Assembly (NCBI GenBank): GCA_017652345.1
Contig: JAGCBE010000101.1
Location: forward strand, 1-64,000
Length of the DNA: 64,000 nucleotides
Reading direction: 5' to 3'
DNA from: Methanobrevibacter sp.
GTDB taxonomy: Archaea > Methanobacteriota > Methanobacteria > Methanobacteriales > Methanobacteriaceae
In this document: one piece after another, positions 39,054 through 52,436 of the stretch
Numbering within the stretch: position 1 is the stretch's first letter
Layout: each line of letters opens with the position of its first letter
The notes under the pieces: model-generated
The model's database searches: none
Told to the model about the DNA's origin: nothing
The model's input: the letters and a program-made list of their open reading frames with translations, nothing else
Position numbers and translations under genes: made by a program

Positions 39054-42000
39054 TTAATAAAATATATTATAAATAACTCAATTTTGTAATTGGCCAGCAT
39101 GTCTTAATGCATCATATTCAGCCTGGCTTCATGCCCACTCTTGTTGAATTGTTGTAGTAGTACCACTAGTATTATTAGTGATTCATCATCAACCTCATCC
39201 TGCTACAGCTTGGTCAACATATTTTTTAGTCGCAGGACTTCCATCATATATAGGCATATATGGGTTTGTATAATCTATATATGGACTAATAAATTGTGTA
39301 TTTCAGTTAGTAGCTGCTGTACTATATACATCAGTAACATTACCTTGTCCATCATACTCAATCCTTAATACAAATTCTACTTGGTATGATACTCCATCAC
39401 TCATAGAGTTATTATAATTATCGAATGACCCTGGAATACTCCTAAAGAAAACTTTTCATGTCTCGTTTAAAGAAGTTGGCTCTGGATAATAATCCCAGTT
39501 TCATGTTACAGTTGTTGGATTACCAACACTATCGTAATAAGTATAAGTACCATATAATCTAATAATTGGCAACTTTCATGCATTATACCAATCCAATGCA
39601 GATTGTGCTGTAATGGTATCTCATGTTCAGCTTAATACAAATAATTTTACATTTCATTCTCATCCAGTTATAGTTTCCCAATCATATCCTGTAGATGTTT
39701 TAGTAAGAACTTGTCCAGTACTACCTGGATTTTCTGGGCTAAAACTCCCTCAACCTCAGCTTTCATTTTGCCAAGCGTATCAACTAGACGTCTTCTTTAA
39801 CACTTGTCATACTGTTCAGTTGTTGTCTGGGTCAAATTCTTCTACAGTAACTGCTCATGTTCTTCAGTTAACAGAAGTAACTCAACCTCATCATCCTGAA
39901 CCAGTCTCTCGCCTATATCAATTAGACGTTTTTGTAAGAACCTGTCAAGCACTTCAAGTATTGCTTGGAATGAATGGCTTTGTATTAGATATTACATTAC
40001 TACTATCGATACTTATATAATCTCATGCAGTATATGTTCAACCTGTAGTTGCAGAAATAACGTTTCAGTTGATTTGAATATTATTTCAAGCTACAAGTTT
40101 GTCTTGCTTATTATTAAATATATTCCAATCTGCACTAGTTAAGTAACCACTCTTTGTAGAAGTAGCTGCTCAAAGTTTAGTTTGAATTGATGCTTGAGTT
40201 TCATCTCAAGTGTTTGTTCCACTCTGATGACTCAAGTTAGTTCTTTCGGCAGGAGTCATAAACAAATGAGTACTTCATTGAATTATGTCGTCACTGTCGT
40301 CATTTACTTTATTAAAGTAATTTGTTAAGTCTACAGAAGTTTCTCATATTTTTACCCATTGATTGTTAATATATACATATTCATCATATACATTATTTCA
40401 ATGTGGTCATAACAAATAGATAACTGTAGTTTTAATATTTGTTGTAGGCAATGTGCTTACAACTTGGAATCAAGCAAAGTTTGCTATTAAAGCATCAACC
40501 TCTGCTTTTGTGTATGTTTGATTTTTATTATAGTAATTTGTTAAGTCGTTTACTGCCTTTGTAATATATCCAGCATCATTAACTAATCTAGATACATTAT
40601 CTCAAGGTTGTAAAGCTGTCATTCATTTAGCTGCTCATGTACGAATTGTATTTAAATCTGTAATGGCATCTTGTTTATTATTCCATGTATTACGTAGATT
40701 TAAACTATCGGCTAAATCTTTAATGTCAAAATCTGAAGCTGTATATTTAGTATCAGTTGCAGAAATGACGTTTCAATTGAGTTGGATGTTAGCTCAAGCA
40801 ACCAACTGGTCTTGTTTTCAAGCTATAGTAATATCCATAGCAGAAATCTTATCATAAACAGCATTCTTAGAAGGAGCTACTCATGTAACTCAATCCCAAG
40901 TTGGTCAATAAGGTGTATTATCTACACCACCTCATCATCCACCTCAACTCTCATTTTCCCATCAATATGTTCAGTTAGAATATTTCTTCAACACTTGTCA
41001 TTCCTGTCATATATTCTTTGGGTCAAATTGTTTATCATTTATAATTTCATTATATGCGTTAATAGTTATTCAACTTCACGCAGTATATTTTGTGTCCGTA
41101 GCAGAAATAACATTGTTATTTATTGTAATATTATTTCAAGCTGTTAATATATTTTGTTTTCAATCTAATAGATTTTTTAAATCTGTCTGATTATTTATAT
41201 TTCAAGTTATATTTCACCAAGTAGCGTTTACGTCGTGAGCAGAAATAACATTATTACTGTCAATACTAATTCCTGTTCAAGCTGTATATGTTGTATCTGT
41301 TGCACTAATCACTCAGTTATTAATCTGAATATTAGCTCAAGCAGTTAATCAATCCTGCTTATGATTCCAATTATATTTATCTCAAGTTGTAACTAACGTA
41401 TCAGCAGTTCAACCTTGAGCCTCTGGATAATTACCATAAGTTGTATCTGTAGCAGAGATAACATTTCAATTAATCTGAATATTAGCTCACGCCGTTAATC
41501 AATCTTGTTTATGGTCCCAGTTGTATTTATCTCAAGTTGTAACTAACGTATTATCAGTTCAACCTTGAGCTGCAGGCAAATTAGAATATCATGTAGCAGA
41601 AATAATATTTCAGTTAATCTGAATATTGCTTCAGGCTGTTAATATGTTCTGCTTTGTATTTAAAGCATTTGTTACAACTCTATTCTCTACAGGATTTGTA
41701 CTTGTTGTAGATAATGCTGGGTCAACGGCTATTTGCCTGGCTGTATTCTTTTGGAATAACCATTGCGTTCAATCAAAGATATACATATCACTTATCTCAA
41801 CATTCTCAGTTTCAACAACTGTACTAGCCTGTCAAGAAACATATACAGTTCAATCTGGACGATAGTTAGTTCCTCAAGAAGGAGCTACAGTAGTTACAAC
41901 AAAATAATCTCAAGGATTATAGACGTATCAACTTCCAAATGGTTCTGTTACAGGAGTTCCAGTAACAGCATTCCAGCTTGAAAGAAATCTACCTCTACTC

Positions 42001-42293
42001 TGTAAGGCTACTATATAATCATACAAAATTTTTCATTGTTTTGCAGATAGAGATTTGCTAGGGTCAGTAGAATCAAGGCTGTCTTGCACTAAAGGTACAG
42101 TAACGTCAACAGCCTTCTGACTATCAACAGGTAAAGGAACTGAGTTAACCTTAACTATTTCAATTACGTTTTCCTCAGCCCTACCGTCAATATTGTCTAT
42201 TTTCTGCTTTAGCTCATCATCTAATTGAAAGGTACGCGCCTCTTTCTCAAGAGACACCTCATCTGCAAAATATTGTTGATGTGCCTTTGGCAT
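39054..42293 (-). CDS. tail fibre protein with LVTTGDKYNW repeats
   Basis: 1079 residues. The N-terminal anchor (MPKAHQQYFADEVSLEKEAR) is paralogous to the next upstream gene. Then come repeats such as DTLVTTGDKYNWNHKQDGLT followed by AGANIQINGNVISATDTTYG, typical of phage tail fibres; all three Gly in these repeats are often UGA. The C-terminal region is a beta-rich tip. Recombination among near-identical repeats could change receptor binding. Confidence 0.88.
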
Positions 42294-42319
42294 TTAAAAT
42301 TTATGTTAGAAATTAAATA

Positions 42320-44926
42320 TTAATTCACTGTGGCTGTTAGGTATCCAGATTGGATATTGATTTTCTCTATATATACGTCATATATAGTAAATGATGTATT
42401 ACTAGTCTTTGTGATAACTATAGAGCTTCATGCCCCTCATGTAGCAGTAACTACACATACATAACAGAAGTTCTCTATTACATTTGATGTATATGATGCT
42501 GCTTGACTTCAGTCTACTGTAACCACTACATCCCTATCTATTGTACTTCCATGATGTCATGTTACTACTATTTTATAGTCTCATCATACTACTACATCAC
42601 AGCTTACCGAAGTAGAGAAATCTCAATGATATGAGTAAACTGGAATATTAGGTCAATGTTCATCTACATATTTTTTACTAGTAGGGTCTCAATCATTTAC
42701 AGGAGTATATGGAGTATTATAATTCTGACCTAGGCGCAAATAACTTCATGCAACGACAGCTGTGTCTGTCGTTATGCTAGTCACTTCATCATTTACATTA
42801 AAGTTTAGATATATTACATCTTGTCATGTAAAGCTAGATGAATTCTGATTCTGCTGAGTTATTTCTCATTTAAATCAAATTTTATCACTTGCTACACTAG
42901 ATAATACATATGTATAATTGTTATATACTAATAATGGAGTATTACCTCACAAATACCAATCATATATGTCTTGTGCTTCAGCTAACGCTGTTGCTCAGCT
43001 AGTTCAACTTAATTGAAATATTTTAGTATTCGCTTCTGTGCTTATTATTTCTCACTCTTTATGCGTTGATTGAGTTACTCATCACCATAGATTATAATTA
43101 TTTGAACTCTCTCGCGAATCTACATATATATAAAATTTACTTGAATTATAATAATTTCATGGTCAATAATTTGATGCATCTACTTTTGTATTTGTCGTCT
43201 CAATTGTTCATCAGGTAAATGGAAACATATAATTATTTCACCACTGAAAGTATCAACCGCAATTAGCTTCACTTAACGCATCTCAAGAATTATATACTGT
43301 AGTAGCTCATAGATTTTTATCTGCTATCGTAATCCATGTAACTCAGTCTCAACTAATAGATATAAGTCAATCTGTAGTATTATGGAATATTCATGCTCAT
43401 GTGGCTATAGCACTTCAATCATATAGTGTAGTCCAGCTACTATCAGGTACTATTGGAATATTCTTGGCTGGACGAATTGAATATGCCATTGGTAAACTAC
43501 CATAACGAGATGCACCAATAGCATTCGACCTAAAATATATACTATCGTACCAATAAGAACTTGAAAATCATCATGTAGAAGCAAGATAATGACCAGCTGT
43601 TCCCTGCTCATATACACTAGTATCGAGATACCTACGACAACCTGCGGATGGCATCTTAAGATATGTCCACATTGTCGCATCTACATTAGGCAAAGAAAAT
43701 GTGTTTTTAATAATAGAAATTAAATCATTCCATTCATTATATGTAGGTATATGATATCAACTAGGAGATGGTCATTTCATGTCAGACTCCATATTTGGAG
43801 AAAGTGTTATATTGTCTCATACAACCAATGTATCCTGAACCCAAGTCGCTGAAATTGTATCATTATCTATAAAAATATGGTCTCAAGCCGTATAACTACT
43901 TCATCAACATACATTCCAATTCGTTCAATCATAAACTTTTAATACATCATTGGCTGTGTCATACCAAGCTCTTCATTCTATTAAATTACTTGTAGGAGCG
44001 GAAGCTCAAATATATGTATCGTTATCATCTACATATTTTTTTGTAGCAGGATGATAATCTGCTGTAGGAGTAAAAGCTCCTGAATAAGTGGTGTTTGTAT
44101 CTATATAGTTATATTGAGTTAATGAATGACTACTTACATTTGTTACACTATTTGAAGATAATGTAAATATAATTCATGGTTTTATAACCAACGTATGTCA
44201 TGACTGAGTTGATTTATCTAAATTAGGAGAGCTAAACACAGCTTCAGTATTTGATACATTCGTTAAAAGATAATATCAATCATCAGAACCATCGTCTATA
44301 GTTATAATAGGGTTTCATCAAGTCAACCAATAATCATAAGCGGCCTGAGCTTCTTGTAAAGTTTGGCTACTACTTCATGTCTGACTTATATAAAATGTTT
44401 TAGTATTTAAGTCAGCAGCATTTGCTTTAGCATTTAATGCGTTTTGCAAATCTGTCTGTGCGGCTAAGTTTCATGCAATACTTCACCATACGGCAAATAC
44501 ACTAGCTCATGTTCTTTGCAGCGTCCATTGTGTTCCGTCATAAATATATAAGTCATTTGCTGATACAGCTTGAGTTTCTAGAGTTTGACTAGCTACTCAA
44601 GCATGATATTCAGAACCATGTGGACGATAGTTAGTACCGCCCACAGTTGATATAATATAATAATCTCAAGCACGATATACATAAGGGTCCGTTGTAGGAT
44701 TTGTATCAGGTAATCAAGTAGTACAATCCCAAGTAGTAAGGTATCTACCTCTTGATGCCACTTGATTTATCTGATTCTGTAAATCGTCTATTTCTCATTG
44801 GAGAGTTGTTTCTATTGTAGAAATAGAATCTAATTTGTTTTCCACTGTTTGAGTTAAACTGTACAAACGTGCTTCTTTTTCTATTCAGGTATTATCCCCA
44901 TCAAAGTGTAATCTTGCTTTAGGCAT
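42320..44926 (-). CDS. tail fibre protein, paralogue of the previous
   Basis: 868 residues. Starts MPKARLHFDGDNTGIEKEAR and shares with the 1079-residue fibre the block YRAGDYYIISTVGGTNYRPH then NDLYIYDGTQWTLQ, about 60-170 residues from the start. After this shared virion-binding head the two diverge. Two fibres with one common head suggest alternative or combined receptor binding. Confidence 0.85.
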
Positions 44927-44954
44927 CTATTTTAATTTAAGGGATAAAAAAGAA

Positions 44955-46472
44955 TTAGTTGTTATTAGGCGTACAGTTAGTAAGTGGATTTACTACTATA
45001 TATTTATAGCTTCATGTCTCTGTCTGGTTACTTGTTACTACTAATCCTCAAGTAACGATAGTTTCTTCTAAGTCTCCAACTATGTCTTGATAGTTAGAAA
45101 TAGCTACAAAACTATCTAATGTAATATCATCATCATTTACTTGAGAAGTATTTGAGTTAGTAAATACTCAAGTTCCAATCTTCACTATAGCAGAAGTATA
45201 AATAGGAGGTAAATATTGAGGGTCAACTTTTGTGTTAGCATCTAAAGGACAAACTCCATTAGCTATACCCTTCTCAACTTGAAGAATAAAGTCAGGAGCT
45301 TCAGCACCTTGAGAAAGATACAATCCATCAGTTACTCTAACTTCATCAGCTATAACTTCACCAGTTCTAACTGTATCACTTTCCATTTGTCCAGTGACAT
45401 TTAATCAGTTACCAATAACTGCAGCTCAAGTTGTTCTTAAAGTTCAACCAACATCTACACTACCTGTTGTTTCTAAGTCTTTTAAATGTGTAGAACCATT
45501 TACAGTTAAATCATCTGTGACTGTAGCGTCTCCACTAACATTTAAGTTTCTAGCAACAGATACATCATTAGAGAAAATTCCATCTCCTGTAACTGTTTGA
45601 TTTCCTGTTATAGTTTCATTTCCTGTTACAGATAAGTTACCAGCAACAGAAGCATTACCATTTAATGTCGTAGCTCCATTAGCTGTTAATGTATTAAGTG
45701 TTGTATTTCAAGAAACAATTAATGTATCCAATGAAGTAGTTCATGTAGAAACAATATCTCCTGCTGTAATTTGTCATGTAAATGTAGAAGTTTGATTAAC
45801 TGCTAATGTGTTTGTTGTTGTGGCATCAGCTGTTAATCCATTAGCTATTGTAGCTCAATTATTTACATTTAAAGTTCAAGCAGTTAAATTTGTAATGTTT
45901 CAGTTTGAAGCAGTTAATTGTCAATTAACAGTTAAATCTGATTCTGCTGTCACGTTTCAACTTAATGTTGAAGTTCAGCTAACTGCCAACGCTGCTGTGT
46001 CTAATGAACTAGCAGTTGCTGTTCATAGACTTGATGTAGTTGAAGTTAAGCTATTTACTGTAGCTGTTGTTGAGTTCAATGTTGTAATAGTTCAGTTTGT
46101 AGCTGTTAAGTTTGTAGCTGTAACATCTCATTCGAAGCCTCATTGTCCTGTTATCTTTCCTGTGAAAGTAACATCTCCGTTTACAGTTTGGAGTGTAACA
46201 TTATCCAATTCCAAGCTAGGATAATTTTCAATAACACTTTTTAGAGCTTCAGGGTCTAAAGAAATTCTCCAAATATTTTCTCCTTCAATTCTTACATTTA
46301 CTGGAGAAGTTCAGATAATTTCGATAGCCATTCCACAGCTATCTCCACAATTACTCCCTCTAGGAATTCTATAAACTGTTTGCATTTTTGGTTGTGAACT
46401 TGTGGTTGTATTAGCGACCCTTCAAGTTCCTAATCTTTGTCCACCGTTTTGTGGTTTTCTTTGTCTAGGCAT
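44955..46472 (-). CDS. beta-helical fibre or baseplate protein
   Basis: 505 residues. Residues 80-400 consist of short repeats (LTATNGTITTLNSTTATVNS; LNVSGDATVTDDLTVNGSTH) typical of parallel beta-helices in tail fibres. In the first half Gly is often UGA, in the second half mostly GGA. The C-terminus has VCPLDANTKVDPQYLPPIYT. Begins MPRQRKPQNGGQRLGT. Overlaps the upstream gene by 8 bases. Confidence 0.8.
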
Positions 46473-46794
46473 TGTTTTCTTGATTTAATAAATTAAATTG
46501 TTCTGCCATCCAGATTATTAAGTTAGCAAATTCTTCTTTAGGAAGTCATTGTAACATAGGCTGAATGTCAATTTTTAGCTCTTCGATATCGTAAGCTGGC
46601 ATTTGAAGCTCTCCCTCTGTAGGAATTTCTTCAATAGTTTCCTCGACTGCCAACTCTCCTCCTGGAGCAAACATTGCTTCGTCTTCTGGAGTGAGTACGA
46701 CAGCTTCATCATACACAGGGGCCTGCTGTGCCTCTGGAGACACATCAATACCTAGAGCGGCCATTTGTTGTTGTATGGCATCTAATTCATTCAT
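46465..46794 (-). CDS. small acidic virion protein
   Basis: 109 residues with a single UGA codon after 82 residues. Strongly acidic, Gln/Pro/Glu-rich (MNELDAIQQQMAALGIDVSP), ending GLPKEEFANLIIWMAEQFNL then LNQENNA. Such acidic small proteins often act as assembly chaperones. Overlaps the downstream fibre gene. Confidence 0.7.
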
Positions 46795-46841
46795 ATGTAT
46801 AATAACATAATATAAAACGAACCAGAGGGCTAATAAGAATT

Positions 46842-49220
46842 CTAACAGTCTGTATTAGGCTGTAGTTGATACTCTCAATCTGGTCCTATACTAAATAAAG
46901 GAGCAATAAACATTTCAGCCAATCGTCAGCCAAAACATATAACATCTCCTTTTCATCAAATTAATTCTAATTTTATTTGTGTTGCGTAATCTTGATTCTC
47001 TCATAAATTAGTTGTTAATGGCATAGTAGGAGCGATTTCATACAATTTATCATTTATACACACTCAATGGTCCTGAATTAAAAACTCTCTATATGTTTGA
47101 CATCGTGGAGTTTTTTGCACTTCAGTATGATAATACACATCGCTCTCTGGACAATTGTTCTGATATTGCTTTTGACTATCCTGTATAGTAGACACCATAC
47201 ATCATAGTTTTTCTTCTTCATCCTCAGACAATCTTTTTCCAGTATAATAACTCGTTACAAGTCATAGCCAATCATTTCAATCTCAACTAATCGGAAACTC
47301 ATACGTATATCATATTCACTTAGAATATGTTGTTATTTTTATTTTTGAGGTATTGGAATATACTCACGGTCATAATGTTGTTATTAATCTATTTAGTTTG
47401 GCAACATTATATAATTTTGGTCTATTTGCTAATCGACTACTAGTTCATCATACCCAATCGCTTTCATTTTCTATTAGATATGCACTAATCTTAGTTTGAT
47501 ATGGCCAATATGTTTTTTTGTCATGGGTTCACTGTATGTCACATTCTCAATCAGGAGATGACGCCTCGCTATATCTTCTTGAATAAACTCAATTTTGTCA
47601 ATAATAGGCTCAATCAGAAGCTCACGATAAAAGGAAACTAACATGGTCTTCGCTCCAAACCTTAAATAAAGTATCGAACTTATAAATATGAGTCATTGTA
47701 TTATCTCAAGATAAGTTTCTGTCTGCAACTCATTCCCATGGATAAGGTTTCGCTATATATGGTTCGCTCTTAGTTTGCACAAACACTCTAAGATTATTAT
47801 CACTACTTCAAATAAACACCTCATCAGTATCTAATAAAGTAGCTAACTTACCATTCAACATTTCTCATACATCATCAAATACGAGTCAATATCTAGATGC
47901 AGAGTTAATGCCTAATGTCATTAGCCTCTTATCGTTAGAGACAAATACTAAGTCTCAGTCATACTCAGCATATGAATATCTACTCCAAGTTCACATAGTA
48001 GTAGATTGGTCATACATTGTCCAATATCTATTTTGTTCGTCTGGGACTCAAACAGAAATATGTCTGCTTCAAAATGCTAATATCATATCTCTATAAGCAA
48101 TTATTGACGATTTGTCTGCTCACGCGAACATATCATCGTCCATAAAGAATTTATTATATCAAATTCATTCTTTAGAATAATGGACAAATCAATTATCTGT
48201 AAGAACAAATACTTTATCGTTTGCTTCTGCGACTCATATTATATTTGTTGGAACTTCACTATCTTGAGCATATAGCCTTGTTGCTCTACAATCCTCATCG
48301 TTAGTCATCAAAAATATTTTATTATTGTCAGTGAATCACACAACCTGTCACCATTCCTCAAATACAGCATAACTAACATGCAATCACTCATTAGGATATG
48401 TAGATTTTGATTCTCATTCAGATAGATTAGAAGTATCTGGAACCTTAAATCATAACCACGGACTATCTACCATTATTCTTGTCACTCAATCACTTGTTTC
48501 TGTCCCAGTAATCATTCTAACTTGTCATGGAAATCATCCAGTTTCGTCTGTCGCAGATGCATAAACTAATAAATAATTTCATTTTTCAGTTATTCTTCAT
48601 TTGAATTCTCAATCTCAACTTTCTACATATTCGTCAGAAAAATATCACAATGTTGTTCATAATGAATATTTATTAATTTGTATTCAAGTATAAGAACCTG
48701 GATGAACTAACGGCTCGGCTCAAGTCTGTTTTATTAATTCAAATCAATCATATCTATCTCATTTTACATAATCAGTAGCAAACAACTTCCAATCTCAACA
48801 TCACTCTACCGAACTCATATCTGGACATTCATCATAGAAATCTCAAGTTGTCCTAGGGGTGCAATTCTCAGAACAATTAAAGAAATGCGTAGCGCATCAA
48901 TCCTTTATAGGACAAGCAAATATAGCCTTACTTTTTCATTTTTTACCTAAAGCATAGGCTATTCATTCTTCTTCATTACAATTTTCATTCCATATTATCT
49001 TTAAATCTGTCACATCCCATCACTCTGTGTCTGTTCAATCAAACCAAGCATCTTCCACACAATAACCTGGCCTCGTCTTTAAAAAGAACGAAGAGTTTCT
49101 GTGTGTTGTAGAATATGGGGTATGTACTACGTCTACATTAATTAAATCATAATATAGATTATTCACAGCACCAGCAAGCACCCCATTCCAATACCAATCT
49201 GTTTTATCTTGTTGTGCCAT
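46842..49220 (-). CDS. large tail protein, tubular/nozzle-like candidate
   Basis: 792 residues, about 90 UGA codons. Sequence is beta-rich, Trp/Tyr-rich and repetitive in the manner of a beta-propeller (VFVLTDNG, RLYAQDSEVPTNII, LVFVSNDKRLMALGI). The order connector, then large beta-rich protein, then fibres matches the T7 gp11-gp12 arrangement of podovirus tails, so a tail tubular or nozzle protein is the best guess. No direct sequence signature supports it. Confidence 0.55.
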
Positions 49221-49222
49221 GT

Positions 49223-49885
49223 TTATTTATTAGCAGCATTTAAAGCTCAAGGAACTATGAATTTAATATTATTATCATACATTTCCTTTAATCTCTTAAG
49301 TTTTGTCTGGAACCTACTATAGTAGTTAGCAGACATATTTATATCATTTTCACTCTCTAAGGCATACTCTGATTTCATATACAATCTCAATAAAGATAAT
49401 GTATATCTATCTATGTCTATATTGGTGTCCATTCAATGTCATCAATCTTTCACTGGTATGACTTTTGAAAAACCCTTAGAATAAACTACAAAAGCATCTG
49501 TAAGTCAAGCGGGCAATTTAAATATAATTTTGTCTTTCTCATCTCATCAATCACCATAGACTATAGCATAACTATTTTGGTCTAGATTGTCCCCATACAT
49601 TTCTTCCATAAGAAGCCTTCTGTATCAAGCACAACAATCCTTTGGGTCTAATGAACATCAAGTGTTACATCATTTCCCAAAGAAACCTCGTACTTTAGCT
49701 ATAGGATATGTTGTAGTTATTTGTCCCTTGCAATCAGCAGGTACAAACCTTTCTATGATTTTCCTAGGATAAAAATCATAGACTTCCATTGCAAAGCTGG
49801 ACAAAATATCATTGAATCTGGATATCTTCGAATCACACCCGGAATCAGTTATATTAGTTCAACTATAAATATCTTTAACTTTCAT
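49223..49885 (-). CDS. head-tail connector-like protein
   Basis: 220 residues, ten UGA codons. MKVKDIYSGTNITDSGCDSK opens the protein. Helical C-terminal half (YTLSLLRLYMKSEYALESEN). Contains a Cys cluster CNTGCSLDPKDCC. Position between capsid and the large tail protein and the length fit a connector or tail adaptor. Function inferred from position. Confidence 0.5.
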
Positions 49886-49912
49886 TCAGCTTTGTTTTTT
49901 TTAAAATAAAGA

Positions 49913-49943
49913 AAATGGGAAGGCTAAGCAAGCCCTCCCATCT
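49913..49943 (-). terminator. intrinsic terminator after capsid gene
   Basis: ATGGGAAGGCT and AGCCCTCCCAT form a GC-rich stem (one mismatch) around AAGCA. On the - strand it is followed by TTTTCTTTATTTT. Lies directly after the capsid gene stop. Confidence 0.85.
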
Positions 49944-49955
49944 TTGAAGACTATA

Positions 49956-51449
49956 TTAGTCTAAGAATTCAGTATCATCTAATTCACATACTTCACATCC
50001 TCAAAGTACGCATTTTCCAAAGTCTTTAATGAAGCGGTAAGCTCCTTTATCAACTCACATCCATACGATAGCGAATTTAACGTCTCCAACGATTTTATTA
50101 CATTCTCCAAGCTGAGCTCAGATGTTGTAGGGATTGTCTGGAATGTAGCGAAGCATAGGAGTTCCATTAGAAATGTATCCGTTAATCTTTGCGTTAGCTA
50201 CAACTTTTCCGTTAGTATCAACTACAGTATATTTTGGTTGGTATACTCCAACTTTGTCTTCAGGAATTGTTAACATTACAGAATATCCGAAGTCGTTAAG
50301 AATTGGCAAGTATTTGAATGTGATTGTTACACCAGCATATCTAATTCTTGGCAATCCAACATCGATATCGAATTGGCTTCCATCTAAGAATCCAACGTTT
50401 CCGTAATCTTGGAAGTATCCTTGCATCATGTGAAGTCCTTCCATAGCTTTCTTGTTCATAGCAACTGTTACGTTGTTTTTGTACATTCCAGATACCATAG
50501 CTTTGTTCATTACGATATCTAAGAAAGCTTGAATTTGATGTCTTGCATTTGTACATTCAGAAGCTGTCTCATCACAACATTCAGATAAGTCGAATGCAAT
50601 CTTCAATCCGTTTTCTTGTGCTTTAGCAAGAGCAGGGAAAAGTCCCATAGTCTCCCATTTATATGTAGAAACTTGTATATTTCTATCATAGAAAGCAGCG
50701 TGTAAGAATTCTTTAATAGCTTCGATGTCTCCTTTTCTGAACATAGCATCTACGATAGCTTGGATTCCTCCAGAGATAAGGTAGTCTTTGTTCAAATCAC
50801 ACCAATTAAATTCGTGAGAAATAGAGATTGTTCTGAAGAATGCAGAATAATAATCTAATCCTCCTAATTCAACTGGATTGTCGATTGTAGTTTCACAGTT
50901 TCTGTCTCTTAAGTAAGCTCCTCTTCTAACTCTGTCTCCAGCTTTAAGGTCTGTAGTTAAGTTATTAGCAAGAGTAATTTGATTGTTAGCTGTGTCAATA
51001 CTAGCAATATACAATCCATTAACTGGATTTCCATCTTTTTTCATAACTAGAACTGTAGAACCAGCTTTAACTCCTCCTAATGGAGTAAGACTTTCAACAG
51101 TAAGAACGTTAGTTCCAGATGCTGCATTTTCAGTTAAAACAGTTTCGTCTCCACAGATTCTTGGTTCATACCATCCAACTTTACATTGGTCATCTAACAA
51201 AGTTAATTCGCTAGAAGCAGCTAAACCATCTTTGAATTTGTAAGTTACATATACTTCTCCAGTTGTAGGGTCTTTTTGAGGTACTACATCGAAGAAAATT
51301 GTCTCGTATCTTAGGAATTCTTCATATTGTCCCCAAGTTTCGAGAACTCTACCCTGTGCATATAGTGGGTTCAAAATGTCTTGAAAACGAACTGATTTTT
51401 CAGCTAAACCAGTAGCGTCACAAGGGTCACAGTGTGTTGTTCCTGCCAT
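49956..51449 (-). CDS. major capsid protein candidate
   Basis: 497 residues. The first 443 codons contain no UGA and use GGA/GGU for Gly; UGA occurs only at codons 444, 465 and 483. Sequence includes NPLYAQGRVLETWGQYEEFL and EAIKEFLHAAFYDRNIQVST, mixed alpha/beta as in HK97-fold capsids. The tail is Cys-rich (CVLGGCEVCELDD). The - strand has AAAGGTG 8 bases before ATG, the clearest Shine-Dalgarno seen. Portal and scaffold-like genes lie upstream. Call rests on position, size, codon use and expression signals. Confidence 0.75.
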
Positions 51450-51477
51450 TTAAATTCACCTTTTAAAAATAAAAAGA

Positions 51478-51507
51478 AAAAGCCCGCGCTATTCCAAGCG
51501 TGGCTCA
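51478..51507 (-). terminator. GC-rich hairpin with T tract upstream of capsid gene
   Basis: On the - strand AGCCACGCTTGGAATAGCGC followed by GGGCTTTTTCTTTTT: stem AGCC-CGCT/AGCG-GGCT and a T tract. It separates the scaffold-like and capsid genes and may allow partial termination or RNA processing. An adjacent inverted repeat GTTAATTA/TAATTAAC lies at 51510-51531. Confidence 0.75.
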
Positions 51508-51533
51508 ACGTTAATTAAATAAATAATTAACTA

Positions 51534-52436
51534 CTAGAACATTCCTCTTTTAGATAAAGGAATTCATCTAGGAGTTTGAGTAGGTTGCTTTACTTCAGCT
51601 ACAGGAGCAGACGTAGGCACACCTTCTCACATCGTATTAGATTTTAATGGAGCATTTGTAAAAATGTCCATAATTTGATTAGCGTTTACTGAAGGATTCA
51701 TTACCGCTAATTTAGCAACGTAGTAACGAGTTAAATTCTTTTTACTAGCATCGCTCTTGTCTTTTTTATATGACTGCTCTAATCTCCAAAGAGTATAGAA
51801 TTCGTCATCAAGTTTCGTTACTCTTGGGTCATTGTCCGCAGTAGTAACTTGTTCATTGAGTTTCTTTACCATCCCTTTGAGAACGTCTATAGTATTTTTA
51901 TTCTGTTCATTATCGAACTGATGCATACTACGTTCTTTCTGGAAAGCTAAATAAACTTTCTTAGCCATTTCTTCTGCAGACTTCTTGTCCTTGATATCCT
52001 CTAACCCTTGTTTGAGTTCTTCATCCAAGCGGTCGGATTCTTCGGTAGAAGAAGTTACTTCAGTTTTTACATCTTTGGCATCTTCAGATGGAAGGTCTTT
52101 TGTAGTTTCTTTAATGATATCATTAAGAGCGGCTTCATTCTCTTTCTGATTCTGTATTTCGTCAGCTTCCTGTGCTACAGATTCTAGTGTTTTATTTTCG
52201 TTAAGTATTGCATTAACCTGTTCTATTACATCTGCTTCTGCAGGAGCTTCAGAAGTTTGAGTTGTTTGCACATCTCAACTTGAAGTTCAAGTTCAGTTGT
52301 TTTCTTCAACTGTAGTTTGCTCAGGTTGTACAGGCTGAGCTGGCTGTTCTGCAACTGGTGCAGTTTCTGTTGGATTGGAGATATTTTGCTGACTCTCAGC
52401 AACTGCTCCTAAAGTTGTGGTTTCTTCCCCGTTCAT
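51534..52436 (-). CDS. scaffold-like protein
   Basis: 300 residues, five UGA codons. Acidic, Gln/Glu/Thr-rich with long coiled coils (KSAEEMAKKVYLAFQKERSM, NENKTLESVAQEADEIQNQK) and a flexible Pro-rich head (QPAQPVQPEQTTVEEN). Located between portal and capsid, the usual scaffold position. Low complexity and helical content fit a scaffold. No protease domain seen. Confidence 0.65.

Noticed and set aside
39613..40020. 135-codon + strand frame.
   Set aside because: Antisense to fibre repeats; no start signal and no domain.
45808..46224. 138-codon + strand frame.
   Set aside because: Antisense to the beta-helical repeats of the fibre at 44955; its repetitive Val/Phe pattern is a mirror of those repeats.
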